Shown in pieces: positions 40,961 through 43,650 of a stretch of 43,650 bases of DNA. Where the stretch lies: positions 1 to 43,650 of the forward strand of contig CALHCB010000010.1 of assembly GCA_937930695.1 (NCBI GenBank), in the 5' to 3' direction. Numbering within the stretch: position 1 is the first letter of the stretch; each line of letters opens with the position of its first letter. Origin of the DNA: an uncultured Acidimicrobiales bacterium. Its GTDB lineage: Bacteria > Actinomycetota > Acidimicrobiia > Acidimicrobiales > SZUA-35. A program made the translations under genes and the position numbers. Under the pieces are notes generated by a model. It saw only the letters and a list, made by a program, of their open reading frames with translations. It was not told where the DNA came from and ran no database searches.

Positions 40961-43501
40961 TCAGCTGGTGGCGATCGCTTGCAACACGTCGAGCTTGGCT
41001 GCCCGACGGGCGGGGAAGTACGCGGCAACGATGCCGAGGATGACGCCGAGCAGGATGTAGACCGCCAGGCTGACCCACGGAATCGCTGTTGCAGTGATGA
41101 AACCTTCGGGCAGCGCTGAGATGCCTGCTCGGGCGAGTACGACTCCCATGAACACGCCGAGCAAGGTGCCGAACAAGCTCACGATGACGGCCTCCCAACG
41201 AATCGACGATCGCAGCTGACGTTGCGTCATGCCAACCGCTCGCAACAAGCCGATCTCTCGGGTCCGTTCCAGAACCGAGAGCGCCATGGTGTTGATGATG
41301 CCGAAGAAGGCAATGATCAAGCACAGGCCGAGGAGTCCGTTGATGACGATCAAGATCGAGTTGACCTGACCTTCGACGTTCTCCTGAAACTCGGTGTTGT
41401 CCTGGACAGAAAGCTGGGGGTAGGCGGCGGCAACTTCGTCGACCCGCTCCCGGGCCACGTCGCTGTCGACGCCGTCGACGTAATTCACGCCGACGAAGTC
41501 AATGTTGTCGACGTTCAATCGCGGCGCCGCGATTGTGCGGTCCACGATGTAGTTGCCTTCGAGAATGACGCCTTGGTCATAGATGCCGGTGACCTCGAAG
41601 TCGATCGGTTCACCATCGTCGAAGGTCAGGGCGACGTTCTGTCCGACGGTGATGTCGTTGTCGGCCGCGGTGTCTTCTCGGATCGCGACGCCGCTTGCTG
41701 TCAGCTCACCCTCGAGCATCTCGACAGCCAGGATGTTCGGGCCGGTCGAGACATCGAACGCACTGACTCGATCGGTGCCGTCGTCCGCCGAGCTGAAGTC
41801 GACGACCGCTTCGAGTTCGGAGAATCCAACGGCGCTCTCGACCTCGGGGAGTGCTTGGAGCTGTTCAGCGAGGGTGGGAGAGAAGGTCAGGCCCTGGGCC
41901 TCTTCGAAGATGAACAGATCGGCTGCGAGCGCGTCACCCAACAGGTCGTTGAACGTTGCCTTGATCGATGCGGCAAGCACGGACACTCCGGTGATCAACG
42001 CGAGACCGATCATCAGGGCCGTGGCCGTGGCGGACGTCCGTTGCGGATTGCGGCTGGCGTTGTCTCGGGAGATCCGGCCAACAGTGCCGCGGAGCGCTTC
42101 CACCGGAGCACCAAGAGCAGACGATGCCTTGCCAGCGAAGAGTGCGCTCAGCATCGAAACACCGATGAACGTGAGCATCGATCCGCTGCCGAGAAACGCA
42201 AGCACTCCCGAGGTCGAACCTGAGGTTCCGGCGAGACCCAGACCAAGCAGGATGATGCCGGGAAACAGGACGAGGGATCCCGCAATGATGCGGAACCGCA
42301 TGCTGCGTTCCTGGGCGCCCAAGTCGGCGATGGCCTCCAGGGGTGAGATCCGGCTGGCCTTGACGGCGGGGATGATTGCCGCCAAGACCGTCACCAGAAC
42401 GCCGACGATCATCACGACCACGATGGTGCGTGTCTTGAGTTCGAGCGGACCATCCGGGAAGGTGCCTCCGCCTTGGCTAAAGAGCCATTTCAACCCTGCA
42501 GCGACGCCGATGCCGGCGATCAGACCAAGGATCGAGGCGACGAGGCCGATGACCAACGACTCGATCAACACCATCCCTCGTACCTGGGAAGAGCTGGCGC
42601 CGATCGCTCGCAGGAGGCCCATCTGTTTGGTCCGTTGGCTCACGAGGATGGCGAATGTGTTGTAGATGATGAAGATGCTGACAAACAGCGTGACGAGGGC
42701 GAAGCCGAGCAGGATGTTGCCGAAGATGTCGATGAAACTGCCGAACTCGTCCTGGGTCTCGCCGATGGCGGTTTCGGCTGAGATCACTTCGATCTCCGCG
42801 GGGACCGCGGCTTGGAGATTCTCGACGAGCACGTTGGGCGAGACGCCTTCCAACGCAGACACCGCAATGCCGTCGATCTGACCAGGCGCATCGAGCACTC
42901 GCTGGGCGGTGGGCAAGTCGAAGAGGATGAAGTAAGCGCCGGGCGAGCCGAACTCGATGGTGGAGGCCAACTCGAACTGCTCGATAGCTCCGGTGGTGGT
43001 CGAGATATCGACGAGGTCGCCGATCGCAAAGTCGCCAGCGTTGGCTTGAGCCACGTCGAGTGCGACTTGCTGGCCAACGGGAGCCGATCCTTCGACAAGT
43101 GTGAAGGCGGAAATGCCGCTTGGGCCTCCCCACGAGAACGTCAGAACTGGCGGACCCTGAGGGCGGATGATCTCGCCTTCTGCGTCGATGGAATACACGA
43201 CTTCGAACCCCGAGATGCCGGCCTCGAGTTCTTCGACTCCGTCGACGTTGGCGAGATCGGTCGCAAGCGATTCGTCGAATCGAACCTCGTTCTCGGTGTT
43301 GGTGACTTCGGGCGGGACGGCCCGAACCTGGGCGTCGATGCCAGCGAAGATGTCACTGCTGACTTTGTCGAAGACGGAGCGAAGGCTGTCGGCGAGCACG
43401 AAGCTGCCAGAGACGAAGGCAACGCCGAAGATGATCGACAGCATCGTGAGGGCGAGTCGGCCCTTGCTGGCGGAGATGCCTCTGATGACGAGTTTCAGCA
43501 T
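40961..43501 (-). CDS. ABC transporter permease with two FtsX domains
   Basis: The 846-residue protein starts MLKLVIRGISASKGRLALTML. It has an N-terminal helix, a large outside MacB-like periplasmic-core domain, an FtsX domain of three helices near the middle (FALVTLFVSIFIIYNTFAIL, then SSQVRGMVLIESLVIGLV), a fourth central helix group, a second outside domain and a final FtsX unit (LGLCLIIAFFGIINTMALSV, GLLRAVGMTQRQLRSSI). The repeat of QMGLLRAIGAS and EIGLLRAVGMT shows internal duplication. Such transporters work by mechanotransmission or export lipoproteins, antibiotics or lipids. It follows its ATPase gene by 11 bp. Confidence 0.92.
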   Translation of the reverse strand: MLKLVIRGISASKGRLALTMLSIIFGVAFVSGSFVLADSLRSVFDKVSSDIFAGIDAQVRAVPPEVTNTENEVRFDESLATDLANVDGVEELEAGISGFEVVYSIDAEGEIIRPQGPPVLTFSWGGPSGISAFTLVEGSAPVGQQVALDVAQANAGDFAIGDLVDISTTTGAIEQFELASTIEFGSPGAYFILFDLPTAQRVLDAPGQIDGIAVSALEGVSPNVLVENLQAAVPAEIEVISAETAIGETQDEFGSFIDIFGNILLGFALVTLFVSIFIIYNTFAILVSQRTKQMGLLRAIGASSSQVRGMVLIESLVIGLVASILGLIAGIGVAAGLKWLFSQGGGTFPDGPLELKTRTIVVVMIVGVLVTVLAAIIPAVKASRISPLEAIADLGAQERSMRFRIIAGSLVLFPGIILLGLGLAGTSGSTSGVLAFLGSGSMLTFIGVSMLSALFAGKASSALGAPVEALRGTVGRISRDNASRNPQRTSATATALMIGLALITGVSVLAASIKATFNDLLGDALAADLFIFEEAQGLTFSPTLAEQLQALPEVESAVGFSELEAVVDFSSADDGTDRVSAFDVSTGPNILAVEMLEGELTASGVAIREDTAADNDITVGQNVALTFDDGEPIDFEVTGIYDQGVILEGNYIVDRTIAAPRLNVDNIDFVGVNYVDGVDSDVARERVDEVAAAYPQLSVQDNTEFQENVEGQVNSILIVINGLLGLCLIIAFFGIINTMALSVLERTREIGLLRAVGMTQRQLRSSIRWEAVIVSLFGTLLGVFMGVVLARAGISALPEGFITATAIPWVSLAVYILLGVILGIVAAYFPARRAAKLDVLQAIATS

Positions 43502-43512
43502 GGCGAAGCCAC

Positions 43513-43650
43513 TCAGTCTTGGAGGTTGCGGATGGCGTTGTAGACGGTGTCGGTTGTGGGGTTGGGGATTTCTTGGGTGATTTGGCCGTCGGTGAGGAGG
43601 AGGGCGTGGTCGGTGTAGCTGGCGGAGATTGGGTCGTGGGTGACCATGAC
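43513..43650 (-). CDS. ABC transporter ATP-binding protein, C-terminal end only
   Basis: The last 45 codons and the stop of an ATPase gene whose 5' part lies beyond the window. VMVTHDPISASYTDHALLLT holds the H-loop His of ABC ATPases (VTHDP), followed by the usual DG-Q-I strand. It powers the permease at 40961-43501, 11 bp downstream. Codon use is striking: of 45 sense codons nearly all end in C, a few in A, none in T and one (ATG) in G, unlike the permease, which uses many GAG, CTG and GTG codons. Too short to judge transfer with certainty. Confidence 0.88.
   Translation of the reverse strand, partial: VMVTHDPISASYTDHALLLTDGQITQEIPNPTTDTVYNAIRNLQD

Overview
This 43.65-kb stretch of high-GC DNA (about 60-65% by eye) comes from an actinobacterial chromosome. 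It is probably from the Acidimicrobiia (Ilumatobacter-like), judged from the gene set: two F420-dependent luciferase-like oxidoreductases, a mycofactocin-type MftD, a full-length Lhr helicase, a HelD-type RNA polymerase ATPase, a LAL/LuxR giant regulator and an LAxTG surface protein. The taxon is inferred, not proven. Coding density is very high. At least nine gene junctions overlap by 1-4 bases (ATGA, GTGA or TGATG), and no gap between genes reaches 300 bases. I saw no rRNA, tRNA, CRISPR array, transposase or phage gene.

Layout. 1-1571: a truncated F420 oxidoreductase diverging from a YczE-like membrane protein. 1614-4689 (minus): operon of a GT4 glycosyltransferase, a SAM methyltransferase and an alpha/alpha-barrel protein, with an ECF-type promoter at 4787-4814. 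4901-10623 (minus): a large LAL regulator followed by an acidic GDG-repeat protein, a DUF6529 membrane protein, a cupredoxin and a two-repeat Lipoprotein_15 protein. A perfect 18-bp palindrome lies in front of the four structural genes. 10872-12819 (plus): ECF sigma factor and a membrane partner with DxDxDG repeats. 12926-15567 (plus): Gfo/Idh oxidoreductase, D-aminoacyl-tRNA deacylase and MftD. 15554-19553 (minus): hemE, the protoporphyrinogen/coproporphyrinogen oxidase gene and lnt, all overlapping; Lnt has Ser where the catalytic Cys should be. 19659-26431 (plus): HelD, then a 1522-residue SdrD_B/DUF11 surface protein ending in an LAQTG sortase signal. 26443-28157 (minus): PGPGW protein and a second F420 oxidoreductase. 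28232-32827 (plus): Lhr. 32690-38759 (minus): ECF sigma factor, an RTX-bearing membrane partner, UDP-glucose dehydrogenase, UDP-glucose 4-epimerase and a cellulose-synthase-like GT2, probably one exopolysaccharide unit. 38837-40030 (minus): aldose epimerase and a GFA protein, diverging from a PhyH dioxygenase (40106-40939). 40961-43650 (minus): ABC permease with two FtsX units and the end of its ATPase.

The most interesting parts are: (i) the LAL-regulated copper/lipoprotein module with its palindromic operator; (ii) a short intergenic element present three times in one orientation (4814, 10750, 12830), which brackets that module and the adjoining sigma/anti-sigma pair; (iii) two ECF systems whose membrane partners carry extracellular calcium-binding-type repeats instead of a visible zinc anti-sigma motif; (iv) the Cys-to-Ser Lnt; and (v) a lone MftD with no other mycofactocin gene in view.
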